A DNA stretch of 64,000 bases from Paramecium octaurelia. Its lineage: Eukaryota > Ciliophora > Oligohymenophorea > Peniculida > Parameciidae. Numbering within the stretch: the stretch's first letter is position 1; the number at the start of each line of letters is the position of its first letter. Positions 61,151 to 64,000 of the stretch are shown one piece after another. The position numbers and the translations under genes are program-made. The notes below the pieces were generated by a model. It ran no database searches. It was not told where the DNA came from and saw nothing but the letters and a program-made list of their open reading frames with translations. The DNA lies in contig CAJJDP010000040.1 of assembly GCA_905182995.1 (NCBI GenBank), positions 523,731 through 587,730 of the forward strand. Direction: 5' to 3'.

Positions 61151-61388
61151 ATATCAGTAGTCCTAACAAATATAATCCAATTACAAAATAATAGTTAATC
61201 TCACTCTGAATTATTATTTGAATGCTTCAAGAAATATTGACTTATTAATTAAAATTAAACCACTTATTTAGTTATGGAGATCAAAATATAAAATTAGTTA
61301 AATCAAAATATTATTGAATTTGAAGTTAAAGAATAATTAGAGACTTCTAATTCTTAAATTATCTTAATTAAATATATGTTTTAATCTA

Positions 61389-63384
61389 TCATTAAATTTA
61401 GCAACATTGTTATTTTTATACTTTTATATCCCTTTAATAATTGATTTATTAGAATGTTTTGATTTTCTAATCTGCAATTGAGATCGCTTCCACAATAATT
61501 GCTCTTAAATTCATCTTCTGCTAAGTTTAAAGTATTCTTTAGCAATTATCTTCTAAGTATTTCAATATGATTAATGAATGTTCGACTCCTTTCTTCCAGT
61601 AAGGGTTTTCAGCATTTTTCTCAAATTTTCCTTCTTGTCTAGATAATTCTATAATAAATGAATAATATTTTGATTATTAATCTATATAAGGTTCTACTTA
61701 CAAACTTTTAGCTAAATAAATTGATGCAAATTAGATTTCCCTTTCTAATTCAGAAGGAGTGACAGCAAATCGCTGCAATATACTTGCAAGATTCATCATT
61801 CTATTCTTAAATTTTTTATTTTTCATTTATTCAACTCCAAAATCTAATGCAGAGTTTATAATGTTGAATGCTGCCCCTACAATTGGTATGAATCCTGTAA
61901 TAGCATTACTAACATTAACAACGGTTTGTAAAATATTCAATATTTTCTCTGAATTAGTTTCAATCAACGTATCTGAGTTAAATTAAATTAGATTTGTAGA
62001 AATTAATGACATAGCTTGTAAATAATTATATAAACGCCAAAATACAGATCTATAATAAAGATACATATTATCAGACTTCTCTAGCTAAATTAGCTCTTAT
62101 TAAATTACAAATGGTTCTTACTCCATTAAAATTTAAATTTAATTTTAATTAATTCTTTATTGCTATTCAAGCATTCTAATTTTTTCACTTAATTATTAAA
62201 CTTCTTAACTGATTTTCTAGCATAATTGTAAGATATCTGAAGAAGATTAAGATGTTCCTTCAAATGAGGAATTTCGTAAACTGTTTTTTATTTGAATTTC
62301 ACATTATGAGATTTTTTGTGCATATTCTGACGATTCTTAAGAATATAAAGTATTATTTTTTGTAAACATATACATTTCATCCTTAATTTAATTCAGGCCT
62401 GTATTGATATTTTATAAAAGTTTAACTTTTAATTTGATATACTTCACATTTTCTTAAGTTAAATTTAACACAGCCAACGTAGAGGAAGTTAGATTTAATA
62501 GATTTGTTTCAGCCATTTCCAAATAAATCTGAGCTTGCTTGTGATCTTTTAACAGAAAAAATAATTGTCCTAAAGAAGCACTTGAAAGAGGATCTTAAGG
62601 AGCCAAACTAATTGCTTTACGGTAATCTTCAATTGAGCGTTCATAATATTCCATCAATTCAAACACCTTACCTAAACAATGTATTATATTTTACCTCTTT
62701 TATACCAGCACTCTGATATGTCTGGAAGCAAAATGACTGCTTCATTAAAATCTTATAAAGCTTCATCTAATTTATTTGCTTATAAATATAAATTTCCTAT
62801 TGTTAAATATTATCTTACACCTCTTAGTAAAAATAAGTTCTCTTTATCTTCTATCTCATCTTTTTTCAATTTTACTTTTTCAAAATCCTGTAAAGCTTTG
62901 ATATTCTAATTTAATTTAAAGTGTGAGATGCCTAAACTTAGAGTTATTTTTACCCTTTATATAATGTACTTAGGAGGAATTGAGATTTGGATTAATTTTA
63001 ATGACTTAATTTAAACACGATATTGTTTAAGGGTAATCATTTAAGTCAAAATAAACTTATGCCTATTATCAATAAAGTACTAAACTTTTGCAAAATATAG
63101 ATTAATCGACTTGATAAACGATGTCTTTTGTTTTGTTAATTCGTTAAAAATATATAAAGCCCTTTGCTTGTCATTTTTAATTTCATCTATGCCTGTTTAA
63201 TACATAAATTCAAGTATATTCTGAGCCTTGTTCTTTTCTCCAAACTTTAGATGTACAGCGGCTATCTGAAGATTGGGTTATTACCTCTAGAAAAATTTTG
63301 ATTATCTGTGTTATATATGTATTCCTTAGATCCATATTTCCCTCCATCTTCATCAGAATCATCATCAAAAATTTAAGAGCTCAT
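61389..63384 (-). CDS. TPR-repeat protein, 649 aa
   Basis: Start 63384 (MSSQIFDDDSDEDGGKYG), stop TGA 61389-61391. Two 23-nt introns leave 650 codons. Helical TPR-type pairs: AAVHLKFGEKNKAQNILEFM, ITLSLGISHFKLNQNIKALQ, NLFLLRGVRQYLTIGNLYLQ then ANKLDEALQDFNEAVILLPD, and YYERSIEDYRKAISLAPQDP with SASLGQLFFLLKDHKQAQIY. After a coiled coil comes a C-terminal region with ITGFIPIVGAAFNIINSALD, a pattern I associate with a large Paramecium TPR family. Protein-protein interaction role; cytosolic. This is the last intact gene before the telomere, reading away from it. Confidence 0.8.
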
Positions 63385-63936
63385 TTAAATTATTAATATT
63401 CTTTTAATTAAGATCCATTTGATTTCATTCCTCTTTTATCTGATCTTTCAACTCCCTAGGAGTGATATATCATTCTATAAATCATCACTGAATATATTGG
63501 TGTTAAACAGATACTTCAATTATTTATGAAACATGAAAACTTTATAAAAAAATGATTAACTTCTTCCTGTTGAGAGCTTTATTTCTCCAATTTACTTGTA
63601 TTTATTAAAGATAGAACTCTAAAAAGTTTAAGTAATATATTTTTTATCTTTTTCCAGTTGCTCCAGTAAATCTGACTGCTTAATCTTCTAACTTTCATTT
63701 TTCCTCCTTACCATCAAAAGAAAAGCAAACTGATTCTACTGCACTCGTATATAAACCATTTTGTACTTACTATTTCTCTAAACGAAGCTCTTTAAAAATG
63801 GGTTTGGGGTTGGTAGACCCCTCTAAATTAAGAGAGATAAAACAATTCTCGTATGTTCTATCTCTCTTATATTTATACGCGAAGGCAAAAAATCCCTGGC
63901 GGTGAATTCCGGAAGACCTTCTGTGGAAGCCCGACT
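63385..63936. other. Subtelomeric non-coding sequence
   Basis: About 550 nt between the TPR start and the telomere. Contains a short interstitial telomere-like string (63800-63813), a 10-nt perfect inverted repeat (63830-63839 with 63859-63868) and a GC-rich block (about 63,872-63,936). No gene seen. Confidence 0.55.
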
Positions 63937-64000
63937 GTTGGGTTTTGGGTTTGGGTTTGGGGTTGGGTTTGGGTTTGGGGTTTGGGGTTGGGGTTTGGGT
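63937..64000 (+). repeat. Telomere, mixed GGGTTT/GGGGTT repeats
   Basis: The last 64 bases are tandem G3-4T2-4 units, mostly GGGTTT and GGGGTT, with one GGGTTTT and one GGGTT. The G-rich strand runs 5'->3' to the end of the window, as for a right-hand chromosome end. Mixed G4T2/G3T3 repeats are characteristic of Paramecium, whose telomerase is error-prone. Confidence 0.97.

Noticed and set aside
1..64000. CRISPR arrays, tRNA or rRNA genes, and transposable elements.
   Set aside because: No spaced direct repeats, cloverleaf-like A/B boxes, rRNA cores, or transposase/RT motifs were noticed; the only long repeats are the three assembly duplications. Small RNAs cannot be excluded by eye.

Overview
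The window is macronuclear-type DNA of a ciliate, almost certainly a Paramecium (tetraurelia-like). TAA and TAG are read throughout as glutamine and only TGA stops translation. Introns are tiny (about 19-32 nt, GTA...TAG), genes are packed tightly on both strands, the sequence is very AT-rich, and the right edge is a telomere mixing GGGGTT and GGGTTT units. One gene is a trichocyst matrix protein, a component of the Paramecium secretory organelle. Standard-code gene finding would shatter nearly every gene here; the models below were made by hand translation in the ciliate code with short introns removed, and most were checked by total coding length being a multiple of three.

Layout. 1-6.6 kb: one large ABCA-type transporter (minus), its C-terminus cut by the window edge. 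7.1-11.9 kb: four small or unknown genes. 11.9-17.4 kb: a 1,348-residue multipass PAS/TmcB-like membrane protein and a heat shock transcription factor (both minus). 17.5-24.4 kb: an unknown Q-rich coiled-coil gene, a Ser/Thr kinase, a low-complexity protein, a PH-domain protein and a divergent coiled-coil gene. 24.4-28.6 kb: a selenoprotein W with an in-frame UGA and a SECIS-like hairpin, ribosomal protein L27a, a RING-H2 ligase, a Yippee-like protein, an LYR-motif protein and a small Cys-rich protein. 29.2-36.9 kb: an A/B-type cyclin, a 1,778-residue ankyrin-anoctamin-B-box-EF-hand fusion and the trichocyst matrix protein. 37.4-46 kb: a kelch/MORC-like protein and two divergent R1R2R3 MYB genes. 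46-56 kb: an AGC kinase, a YeeE/YedE sulfur transporter, a second kelch protein and a cyclic-nucleotide-binding K+ channel. 56-64 kb: a subtelomere with an unknown gene, decayed Cys-rich genes, a TPR gene and the telomere.

Three single N positions (4018, 10108, 55001) each separate two identical direct copies of 1.16-1.39 kb. They look like contig overlaps that were never merged, so genes crossing them (ABCA, an unknown protein, and the channel's 5' neighbourhood) should be read with one copy removed.

The most interesting items are the selenoprotein, in which UGA must mean Sec inside the gene and stop at its end in an organism where UGA is the only stop; the ankyrin-anoctamin-B-box-EF-hand fusion; the kelch-MORC-like fusion; the bacterial-type thiosulfate transporter; and the matched pair of MYB genes.
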